Shown here: in pieces, positions 37,481 to 45,834 of the stretch
Layout of the letters: each line of letters begins with the position of its first letter
Position numbering within the stretch: position 1 is the stretch's first letter
NCBI GenBank assembly: GCA_964480915.1
Contig: CAYZRS010000037.1
Span: forward strand, 1 to 51,343
Source: CAWGCE01 sp964480915
Lineage (GTDB): Bacteria > Planctomycetota > Planctomycetia > Pirellulales > Pirellulaceae
Reading direction: 5' to 3'
DNA length: 51,343 bases
The notes under the pieces: model-generated
Seen by the model: the letters and a program-made list of their open reading frames with translations, nothing else
Database searches by the model: none
What the model was told of the DNA's origin: nothing
Translations under genes and position numbers: made by a program

Positions 37481-37824
37481 ATTGATCTCCCGAAGGCTAG
37501 CGAGGTGAGACAAGCGGACGCGGTATGAGTCTCGCCTAAATCTTACAGAATCATCATTCTATCGAAAAACGTCATCTGCGAAACGGCACTCAGAAACGAA
37601 CCACAGGTTGTCCACACAGCCAAACACTGGCACTTTTTGCTGCTTTTGATCTGCATCAACATTCGCACATCTGCTGCAGAAAACACCGAGATACGTCCGC
37701 CGCCGCGGCGACGATTCGAGAACCGGCCTCGCGTTCGATGACGCAAACGAAAAAGCTGCCGGGGCGAATGAACAATCGTCATCCCCGGCAGCCATGAGGG
37801 GCATACTGGCGAGAGCATGCTTCG
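37481..37824. other. Intergenic region
   Basis: It lies between the carbonic anhydrase start and the end of the giant beta-helix gene. It contains the terminator at 37745-37792; the remainder is unassigned. Confidence 0.6.
37745..37792 (-). terminator. Rho-independent terminator of the 2265-aa protein gene
   Basis: A perfect 10-bp G/C-rich stem (GCTGCCGGGG at 37755-37764 pairing with CCCCGGCAGC at 37783-37792), an 18-base loop, and on the minus strand a TTTTTCGTTT tract immediately after the stem. It sits 33 bases past the stop codon at 37825. Confidence 0.88.
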
Positions 37825-40800
37825 TTAAGCAAACGTGGCAAACAGCGCGTCAACTTGGTTCTCGTAGCTGCGTGATTCCTCTTCCTCTTCATTCGCGAAC
37901 GCGTCATCCTTGGCCGCGAATAGGCTGCTACTCTCGCCTCTTCTGGTGATGACATCGGCCGCTTGAAACTTGTTCGCGTTCCAGGCAATGAAGTCTTGGC
38001 CGTCGACCGTACCGTCTGCATTGAAGTCGCCATCGGTCCAGGCCGAACTCGAACTAAACTTGTTTGAGTTCCAAAGAATGAAGTCTGCACCATTCACAAA
38101 TCCATCTAGATTTGCATCGCCCAGTAAGTAAGCGTTCCCCGAGGGCAAGTTCTCAGCACCGGCCTGCACCAACCATTCGTCGCGATCGGTGATCGTGACT
38201 TGTCCGTCGCCAGTAAGATCAAACACGGCTGGGTCCGCGGGGCCAGTGACGATGTTTGCCTGCAGCAGGTCAATGTCCGTTCCGTCGCAGAGACCGTCGC
38301 CATCAAAGTCGCACGACTGGGCTGGTGCGTCATCCAGGCCCGACGCGTCGAAGAATACCGAGCCGCCAGTTCCTTCGTACGTCAACACTAAGCGAGCTTC
38401 AACCGCGCCGGCCGGTGCGGTGAGCAGCAGGTCGACTTGATGCCACACATTCGGTGTAGAGCTGCTATTGACCGCTTCTACCGATTGATCGAACGGAGCG
38501 AGGTGATCGGGCGAGCCAAACGGTGCTCCGAAAACGCTGTAGTACTCGACTCGCAACGATGCCGACTCGCCGTTCGGTAACACCGAATCGACAAGCGCAC
38601 GTACGGTCGCTAGTTTTTGCTCACCCGCAGTTACCGCAACACCCTGATACAGAACAGCGAATCCGCCACTATTGCCGTCTAATTTGGCGGAGTGACTTCC
38701 CTCGAACTGTTGCGTCGTGCTTAATTCCACGTTGGCAGAAGGAAAAGCTTCCCATCCTTGCAGCGAACCGCCACCCAATTCGAACCCGGGATTCGCAAAG
38801 CGAGCGGTCTCGACGGCCCCGATGTCCATCCTTCCCTTCAGGACACGTCCAAATCCGGCACCACGCTGATCAAAGTTGGGGGTCTGCCCGTCCCCGATCA
38901 CTGCTGCTGGATCACCTGCATTGATGGCCGGGCTATTTGGAAGCAGCCCATGCGTTAGGGTCGTACCACCGTTATCTGACAGTGCGTCCAGCATCGGCGA
39001 TTGCCCCAGAACGTTGCCGGCACCAACGATGGTCATCCCAGTCGGGTCTTGGATCAAGCTGTAATCGACCATCAATGTCACGTTGGAATTTGGATACATC
39101 TCCGGCGCTGTGCCGTTGTCCGTGTTGCCTGCGATAATTGAGTTTTGGATGACCTGCGAAGGGGCGAAGTTCGTGTTATTGCCCCAGATGCCGCCGCCTG
39201 CTCCAGCGGTCGAGTTGTTCACCACGGTGGAGTTGCTAATGAAGATATCACCACTCGCTGTGATTCCCCCACCGCCACCTGAATTACTTGAGTTACCGCT
39301 AATGGTGCTGTTGTTCAGCGTAATTCCGGAGCCGGAAAAGAGCCCACCTCCAAAGCTGGAGCTTGTGTTGTCGTGAACCGTGCTGCTGTTCACGATAATT
39401 GCCCCTTGCGACCAAACGCCACCACCGCGAAAGCCAGCGACGCTGTTGCTAACTGTGGTTTGGTTCATTGTCACGGTCCCACGCGATAGGATTGCGCCAC
39501 CGATAGAACCGCTAACGTGGCCGCTTACAATGGCGTCACTGATGGTGAGGTCGCCCGTCGATTCGAAGCGAATCCCACCACCATTGCCGGAACTTGGATC
39601 CGAACTCGTGGTTCCATTCAATACGGACAATCCAATCGTCGTTAGATCGCCAGTCGTTTCCGAAAAGTGCAAACCGCGGGATTGGTTGGCTGCATCAATG
39701 GCGATGCCGCCGAAAAGAGAGCCGGCATCGATCACCAAGCTGTCAGTGATTTCCAACTCGGTTCCGTTCATCACAATCGTATCGCCCGCCAGGCTTGGAT
39801 CGAAGCTAATCGTGTCCGTGCCTGGGCTGGCATTCGCTTGGGCGATGGCTTCGCGAAGAGATAAATCTCCAACGGAATAATCACCGTTGTCGACATCGGA
39901 GACCGTATCGACGAGCAAGTTCAATGTCTGCTCGACGCTAAAGTTCACAACAAGATCGCCAGTCGCCGAAGAGACACTACTTACGCCAAAGCCCGTTGTG
40001 TCGAACGTTGTATCCCAAGCGCCCAGTGCCAAGTAGTAGTTACCGGCCGGCAAGTCACCCTCGGAATTTGGAGCATCACCAAACACCAATCGGCTTTCAC
40101 GAAGGGAGTTGAAGTCGTCGTTGGTGGCGATCAGAGCGCCGTTTTCGTCATACAACGCGATCTCAGTATCGTTCTCGCCGAAGCCCGCATCTGTCAACGT
40201 CGAGCCCAAAGTATCCATGACGAACGACCCGCCATTGGCGGCAAGCACGTCAGTGTCGAGCTCAAAGTGATAGAAGGCGACTTCCGTTGGACGTAGGTTG
40301 TAAGCAGGCTGGTTTGACAAGCCCAATGGGATTGAACCTAGTGTTCGAACCGTAGCTGGGTTTGCCTCAACAGCACCCATGTCTACAACGCCCCCGACCA
40401 CGCGGGCCAACCCACGTTGATCAAAATCGGGCACGCCACCCAATCCGGCCGAGGCGGCTGGATCGCCAGCATTGATCGCCGGACTTCCAGACGATAACGC
40501 GTGCGTAAGTGTCGGACCACCGTTATCGGCAAGTGGAAGAAGTCCTGGATCTACGCCTACGAGATTTGTCGTTCCGGGAATTGTATCTCCCGATTCCACT
40601 AAACTGTACGCGAAGGAAAGTGTCGCGGAACTACCGTATTCAAAGTCTAGATTGCTCGTGGATGTCCCGATATTGTTAGCAACGATTGTATTCTCAACCG
40701 TTAGTGGCACACCAAAGACGAATAAGGCCGCTCGCTGTCCGGAATTTTCGGCGATGGTGCTGTGGTGAATCTCGACACTATTTCCAGCCCCCGATGAAAT

Positions 40801-43800
40801 AGCCGCTCCGACATTCGCCGCCGAGTTTCCAGAGATCGTGGTATTCCTAACGAACAGTGACCCGTTGTTGCGTCCGCGAATGCCTCCGCCTTCTGAATTG
40901 CTGGCTTCGTTGCCGGTGATCAAGCTATTCGTGATCGTCACAGTGGCTTGATCTGCGTAGATTCCGCCCCCACCTGAGACGCCAGAGACTTCCGTCGTAT
41001 TCCCTGAGATGACGGAACGATCTACGTCCAACGTGCCGTAAGTACCAATGCTGACTCCTCCGCCGGCACCTTCCGCGGTATTGTCGCTGACAGTACTTTC
41101 ATTGAGGGTCACAACGCCGGTTGAGTAAATCCCTCCGCCTTCGTTTCCGCTTGAGTTTCCGCTGATGGTGGTGTCGTCGAGGGTGAGGTTTCCAGACGAA
41201 AGGAACCGAATTCCGCCACCATCCTCGCTCGTGAACCCACCTTCAATCGTCAGTCTATTGAGTGTGAGATCGCCAGTGCCGTCAGGGAAATGGAGCACTC
41301 GAGACTGAGCATTGGCATCAATAGCGATGCCGCCAGCAACCGAGGAAGCGTCGATCACAAGGTCGTCAGTGATTTCCAGCTGCGTTCCGTTCAACAAGAT
41401 CGTGCTACCAGCAATCGCGGGGTCGAAAGTGATTGTTTCCTGCCCTGGATTGGCGTTCGCTTGGTCAATCGCTTCTCGCAAAGAAAGATCACCCACCGAA
41501 TAGTCGCCGTTATCAATATCGGCAATCGTATCGACGACCAGGTTTAGTGCTTCGAAGGCGCCAATGTCGATCGCACTTCCAACGACGCGGTCGAAATTGG
41601 GGCCGCGCTGGTCACCGGTCGTTCCGAGAAATCGAATTTCTCCCAGCCCAACTCGATCGCCACCCGGTTGACCAGGAGAGTAGTGGTTGTCTGTGACCCT
41701 TATCTGTACGGTATCTGCAGAATAGCTACCTCCGAGGCTGATAATTTCCGAGTCGCTCCCCGTTGCCGCGTGCTCTACGGTCACAGGGTTCTGAAATGTC
41801 AGTCCGCCATCGGTAGAAAATGAAATCTCAAGAATTTTTGCTTCGTCTCCAGCATCAAAAGAGCCGATCCCGCCCCAAACCACGAGGTCGGTGAGTTCAT
41901 TCTCGAACGGCAGAGTGAACGTTAACTTGGGAACGGTGCCTCCATTGGCAAAATAGTCAGGACCAAAGCTTTCTGTTGTCCAAGAAACGCTATCACTACT
42001 GTTGATGTGGCTCGCGGATGCGTGGCTTACAAGCTGTACTGGTTGAAAGATGCCGCTTCCGTCAATCAATCGCCTCGCGGGAGTCCCCTCTGGAATGCTC
42101 GATGACACCTCGGTCGGCTCAATGAGTAAGGATGACGAACCAGCATCGCGGGCTGGGCTATCAGTGGATAGAGCGTGAGAAAGAGTCACTCCACCATTCA
42201 GCGCGAGCGGAAGGAGACCCGGTTCAACCCCCACGATATTTCCATTGGCACCATTCGTGAGGCCACCAGTGGAAGTCGCGTTTTCGATCAAGTTGTTGCT
42301 GCTGTCAGTTTCAAGCAGACCGGATATATCAGGTCCAACGCTGTTGGCGACGATGGAGTTGAATAAAGTTGTGGTCGTGTTGGATGACCGTATTCCGGCA
42401 CCGGAGCTTGCCGAATTTCCGGACAGCGTGCTGTTGGTGACGACCAAATCAGCGCCTCCACTCACCGATGGAGCTGAGGATGCAATCCCGCCGCCACCAT
42501 TACTTCCAGTTGCAAGGTTGTCGGAAATCGTACTGTTAATGACCGATACGTACGCGCTCGCGCCAAGATCTTGCTCAGTAGAAGATGCGATTCCCCCGCC
42601 GCTTACTGCCGTATTTCCCGTAATCGAACTACTGATCACCCAAAGCCTTCCACGAAAAGGCGATGTGGACGTGCCAAAATCGAGACCAATGTTCAGAATC
42701 CCGCCACCGGCGTTGTCTTGGATCGCACTGTTGACGACAACAAGTGATCCGTTGTTGCTTGCGCCTCTGCCGGTGTTGTTTCTTATGACGCTGTCTGCGA
42801 TCACCAGGTCTTCGTCATTAAAGATGCCGGTCTCGCCACCAGTGATCGTCATTCCGCTCAATCGGACATCGATCTCGCTAAAAACGTCTTGATCATCGAC
42901 CTCGAACACTTTTGAGCTTCCCGCACCATCGATTGTCAGCAGCTCTGCCCCAGGGCCTACGATTGAGATGCTGTCTTCAATCTCAATGGGCGCCCCATTC
43001 AAGGTTATCGTTTGGGGCGTAGAAAATACTGCGGGGTCGAAACTCAAAGTCTGTAGTGGCGTGGACGCAATTAACGATATTGCCTCCCGCAGCGACACAT
43101 CGCCAGGACTGAAATCGCCATCACTCTCGTCAAGAGTGGTTGAGACCTGAACTTCCGTGCCGGTTAAGAGCACTTCAGCCGTCAACTGGTACCCACCGGT
43201 GCCTCCGCAACAAAGTAGCGAAGTGCCGACCCTATCGCCAAGGCCTGTCGCGGGGTTGTATGTGTTATTGAAAGAGTCAGACACGCCCAGGTAGTAGATA
43301 CCTGGCTCAAGGACGGAAACTAAATACGAGTCGGAGGCCTCTACTTCTGGTGCTGGCCCAACTCCATCATCATTGGATCCAATGATGTTGCCTGCGCTAT
43401 CGAAAAGTATCAAGGACGAATCGAGGTCACCCGAAACGGCATCGATATCGAACCCGATCATTTGCGTTTCCGAAACGGTGAATTGGAACAGATCGACGTC
43501 GGAAGTCGCCTCGATTGAGAAATTATTAATCTGACCTGGGATAGAAAGGGATGCTGCCTCGCTGATTTGGTCATTGGAATCTGGGTCGGCAACACCAACT
43601 GCTGAAACAAGTTGTGCCATGCTTAGCTGAAAGCTGTCAGTCGTAAAACCAAAACTGGAGAATTCACCTGATTGTTCGTAGAAGTCTTCGTTGGGCATGT
43701 CGAGCGCGCCTGTTCCCATCACAGGAGCAAGCCCACCTGGGGTTGTGGAACCGGCCTGAAATACATGCAGAAGTGACAGTCCGTGGCCAATTTCGTGTGA

Positions 43801-44622
43801 AGTGACAATTCCAAGTGCGTTGATTGCTTCGTCGAGATCCCAGCTACAACCAAAAATTGGATCACAGTCGATTTGGCTGATTTCATCGGCGAAAACCGTA
43901 CCAAAGACCGAGCCAGCTGCCGCGCCCGAGGTTCCGTCAAGTCTTCTAGCAGCGCCGACTGAGGCCAATCCTAAGGGACGGTTACTGGGGCCAGAAGCCT
44001 GAGATACAAAGTCACCGATCTGAATGTAATAGTAATCCGACGATCCGTTACTCGGCGGAGTTCCTATATTGCCAATTTCAAACTCGATATCAAGCTGGTA
44101 GCGCTCTGGAAGCGGAGAGTCGGCAAAGACATCTTGAGTAACGAGATCAAAGTGCGAACGAACTCGGTTGAGCACGCCCTGCTCGACCGTGGCCCGAGGT
44201 GTAAAATAGCCGGCGGCATCCCAAGTCGAGACTTCGTACTCGCGCGACGTTTCGTCCGTCGTATTCGGTTGGCCTGGGTCGTTAAAATCCAGAATGATTG
44301 TCAAGACATCATCGGACCCACGGCGCCCTTCTTCGGCAAATCCACCACGCCAGCCGTTCGGAAAGACTTCGTAATCACCTTCAAAACCATGATTGTGACC
44401 ATCGCCTACGTAATGCCCGTCGCCTAGCAACGCTGCATCCTCTTGTGGGCAGCAACCTGGGCATGGACAGCCGGGACCATGGACGCCACCTGAAACATCT
44501 ATCTCAATCCCCAAATCCGCCGCCAGTAGGCGCCGATCCTCAAGCGCCTCAGAACGCAAAATACTGTGTTGACGTGACCTACGTTTTTTCGATTTCCTTC
44601 GGCGTCGATTGACTCTGGTCAT
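37825..44622 (-). CDS. Giant exported metzincin-like protease / CSLREA beta-helix / dockerin protein
   Basis: 2265 aa from ATG at 44622 (CGGGGC upstream; an in-frame start at 44706 is less likely). A basic N-terminus (RRRRKSKKRRSR) leads to ALEDRRLLAAD, then a Cys/His-rich linker (CPCPGCCPQED, GDGHYVGDGHNHG). The zinc site TSHEIGHGLSLLH (43765-43797) keeps all three His and the Glu of HExxHxxGxxH but has Ser for the Gly; APVMGTG downstream may be the Met-turn. Next are a pre-peptidase C-terminal-type beta domain (DVDLFQFTVSETQ), three CSLREA-type segments (GDVSLREAI, GDLSLREAI twice), long right-handed beta-helix arrays, a carbohydrate-binding-like domain, four EF-hand-like loops (38000-38320) and an acidic tail ending VDALFATFA. 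Confidence 0.88.
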   Translation of the reverse strand: MTRVNRRRRKSKKRRSRQHSILRSEALEDRRLLAADLGIEIDVSGGVHGPGCPCPGCCPQEDAALLGDGHYVGDGHNHGFEGDYEVFPNGWRGGFAEEGRRGSDDVLTIILDFNDPGQPNTTDETSREYEVSTWDAAGYFTPRATVEQGVLNRVRSHFDLVTQDVFADSPLPERYQLDIEFEIGNIGTPPSNGSSDYYYIQIGDFVSQASGPSNRPLGLASVGAARRLDGTSGAAAGSVFGTVFADEISQIDCDPIFGCSWDLDEAINALGIVTSHEIGHGLSLLHVFQAGSTTPGGLAPVMGTGALDMPNEDFYEQSGEFSSFGFTTDSFQLSMAQLVSAVGVADPDSNDQISEAASLSIPGQINNFSIEATSDVDLFQFTVSETQMIGFDIDAVSGDLDSSLILFDSAGNIIGSNDDGVGPAPEVEASDSYLVSVLEPGIYYLGVSDSFNNTYNPATGLGDRVGTSLLCCGGTGGYQLTAEVLLTGTEVQVSTTLDESDGDFSPGDVSLREAISLIASTPLQTLSFDPAVFSTPQTITLNGAPIEIEDSISIVGPGAELLTIDGAGSSKVFEVDDQDVFSEIDVRLSGMTITGGETGIFNDEDLVIADSVIRNNTGRGASNNGSLVVVNSAIQDNAGGGILNIGLDFGTSTSPFRGRLWVISSSITGNTAVSGGGIASSTEQDLGASAYVSVINSTISDNLATGSNGGGGIASSAPSVSGGADLVVTNSTLSGNSASSGAGIRSSNTTTTLFNSIVANSVGPDISGLLETDSSNNLIENATSTGGLTNGANGNIVGVEPGLLPLALNGGVTLSHALSTDSPARDAGSSSLLIEPTEVSSSIPEGTPARRLIDGSGIFQPVQLVSHASASHINSSDSVSWTTESFGPDYFANGGTVPKLTFTLPFENELTDLVVWGGIGSFDAGDEAKILEISFSTDGGLTFQNPVTVEHAATGSDSEIISLGGSYSADTVQIRVTDNHYSPGQPGGDRVGLGEIRFLGTTGDQRGPNFDRVVGSAIDIGAFEALNLVVDTIADIDNGDYSVGDLSLREAIDQANANPGQETITFDPAIAGSTILLNGTQLEITDDLVIDASSVAGGIAIDANAQSRVLHFPDGTGDLTLNRLTIEGGFTSEDGGGIRFLSSGNLTLDDTTISGNSSGNEGGGIYSTGVVTLNESTVSDNTAEGAGGGVSIGTYGTLDVDRSVISGNTTEVSGVSGGGGIYADQATVTITNSLITGNEASNSEGGGIRGRNNGSLFVRNTTISGNSAANVGAAISSGAGNSVEIHHSTIAENSGQRAALFVFGVPLTVENTIVANNIGTSTSNLDFEYGSSATLSFAYSLVESGDTIPGTTNLVGVDPGLLPLADNGGPTLTHALSSGSPAINAGDPAASAGLGGVPDFDQRGLARVVGGVVDMGAVEANPATVRTLGSIPLGLSNQPAYNLRPTEVAFYHFELDTDVLAANGGSFVMDTLGSTLTDAGFGENDTEIALYDENGALIATNDDFNSLRESRLVFGDAPNSEGDLPAGNYYLALGAWDTTFDTTGFGVSSVSSATGDLVVNFSVEQTLNLLVDTVSDVDNGDYSVGDLSLREAIAQANASPGTDTISFDPSLAGDTIVMNGTELEITDSLVIDAGSLFGGIAIDAANQSRGLHFSETTGDLTTIGLSVLNGTTSSDPSSGNGGGIRFESTGDLTISDAIVSGHVSGSIGGAILSRGTVTMNQTTVSNSVAGFRGGGVWSQGAIIVNSSTVHDNTSSSFGGGLFSGSGITLNNSTISGNSSNSGGGGGITASGDIFISNSTVVNNSTAGAGGGIWGNNTNFAPSQVIQNSIIAGNTDNGTAPEMYPNSNVTLMVDYSLIQDPTGMTIVGAGNVLGQSPMLDALSDNGGTTLTHGLLPNSPAINAGDPAAVIGDGQTPNFDQRGAGFGRVLKGRMDIGAVETARFANPGFELGGGSLQGWEAFPSANVELSTTQQFEGSHSAKLDGNSGGFAVLYQGVAVTAGEQKLATVRALVDSVLPNGESASLRVEYYSVFGAPFGSPDHLAPFDQSVEAVNSSSTPNVWHQVDLLLTAPAGAVEARLVLTYEGTGGSVFFDASGLDDAPAQSCDFDGDGLCDGTDIDLLQANIVTGPADPAVFDLTGDGQVTITDRDEWLVQAGAENLPSGNAYLLGDANLDGFVNGADFILWNSNKFSSSSAWTDGDFNADGTVDGQDFIAWNANKFQAADVITRRGESSSLFAAKDDAFANEEEEESRSYENQVDALFATFA

Positions 44623-45055
44623 TGTTTGCCCCGGTGCAGAGTTGAATTTTCTGTTGACATTTTTCCCGCTATTAATAGGGCATGCAGGAACAACCACAGG
44701 ATCCACTGCTACAACCGCGAAAAATCGGAAAATGGATGGAACCGGACGTATTCGTTGGAAACGGTGCGGAATACAGCCTTGCAGGGTTGAGCCAAAGCGA
44801 GTTGAAACTGCGACGCGAAAGCACGATCTGTCGACGAAGGCAGAAGGCTGAGGGCACCCGAACCCCTGCCCCCGGAATCAAAGCCTCGAGCTTTTTTTTG
44901 GTTTTCGCCACAGCCTAAGTGGAATCCTCGAACACGTTCTGTGGACAACTCAGCGCGTTTCGCGTGTTATTAAACAGAGGCTGCTATCTCGAGAAAAGGG
45001 AGACGGTCACTTCGGGCTGCTATGATGCTATTAACCGTGGATCAGGAGATATGCT
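44623..45055. other. Divergent intergenic region
   Basis: Holds the upstream regions of the giant protein gene and of the sigma/kinase module. A TTGACA (44654-44659) occurs near TATTAAT but not at standard spacing. A small frame at 44682-44918 and its mirror are not supported. Confidence 0.45.
45044..45048 (+). promoter_or_regulatory. Ribosome binding site for the GTG-started ECF sigma gene
   Basis: AGGAG seven bases before GTG at 45056. It decides for GTG over the nearby out-of-frame ATG at 45051. Confidence 0.75.
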
Positions 45056-45667
45056 GTGGAAGAGCTGATCGAAAAGGCAAAATCTGGCGATGCGGTGGCG
45101 TTGGCCGAACTCTTCGGGCATCACCGGCGTCGGCTGCGAGCGATGGTCGAACTGCGACTGGACCGTCGGTTGCGAGGGCGAGTCGATCCATCCGACGTAC
45201 TGCAAGAAGCGTTCATTGATCTAGCAAAACGGCTCGAACGCTACACCGAATTTGACGACCTACCCTTCTACCTCTGGTTGCGTATGATCACCGGCCAACG
45301 GCTGCAAGATTTTCACCGAAAACACCTGCTGGCCGCCAAACGCGATGTGCGCCAAGAAGTGAATCTCAATCGCAACTCGATCCCTGCCGCACACTCGGCG
45401 TCGCTGGCTGCAAGTCTGCTAGGAAGAGAAACGTCGGTCGCAGCCAAAGCGATCCGCGCTGAAATGCAAGTGAAGCTGCAAGAAGTACTCAACGACATGA
45501 ACGAGATTGATCGTGAAATCATTGTACTGCGACATTTTGAGGAGATGTCGAATTCCGAGGCGGCACTCGCACTGGGCCTGTCCAAAACAGCGGCTGGAAA
45601 TCGCTACGTGCGGGCGCTGAAACGGCTGAAAGATACGCTTGACGATGTCCCAGGGTTGCTCGGCTAG
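45056..45667 (+). CDS. ECF sigma factor (planctomycete kinase-linked type)
   Basis: 203 aa from GTG at 45056. The region 2 helix GRVDPSDVLQEAFIDLAKRL and LWLRMITGQRLQDFHRKH, and region 4 with DREIIVLRHFEEMSNSEAAL and KTAAGNRYVRALKRLK, match the 23084-23740 sigma factor almost segment by segment, so the two are paralogues. The TPR kinase gene follows 167-221 bases downstream on the same strand. No separate anti-sigma factor is seen; control by the kinase is inferred from the repeated gene order. It would direct RNA polymerase to an unknown regulon, perhaps the exported-protein genes around it. Confidence 0.92.
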   Translation: MEELIEKAKSGDAVALAELFGHHRRRLRAMVELRLDRRLRGRVDPSDVLQEAFIDLAKRLERYTEFDDLPFYLWLRMITGQRLQDFHRKHLLAAKRDVRQEVNLNRNSIPAAHSASLAASLLGRETSVAAKAIRAEMQVKLQEVLNDMNEIDREIIVLRHFEEMSNSEAALALGLSKTAAGNRYVRALKRLKDTLDDVPGLLG

Positions 45668-45834
45668 CGGCTTGCCGCTCACGAATACCTCGCTGATCTG
45701 CTGCAGTCGCCATTTGTGACCGAGCAGACACCCGCCCCCCCGAAGGTGTGGTTTTCGGTATACTTGGCTGCGAAACGTTCCTGCTGAGTTACGCATGATC
45801 GTTAGCAGCCATCTCGACCTCTTTCCGCGCCGGA

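Noticed and set aside
44653..44680. TTGACA plus TATTAAT as a promoter for the sigma/kinase module
   Set aside because: Spacing between hexamers is too short and the site is about 400 bases from the gene.
44842..44870. tRNA T-arm-like segment on the minus strand (GGGGTTCGGGTGCCC)
   Set aside because: No matching acceptor, D-arm or anticodon arm at the expected distances.
44682..44918. 78-codon plus-strand frame and its mirror on the minus strand
   Set aside because: Low-complexity ends, no proper ribosome binding site, no recognised motif, and mutually overlapping frames.
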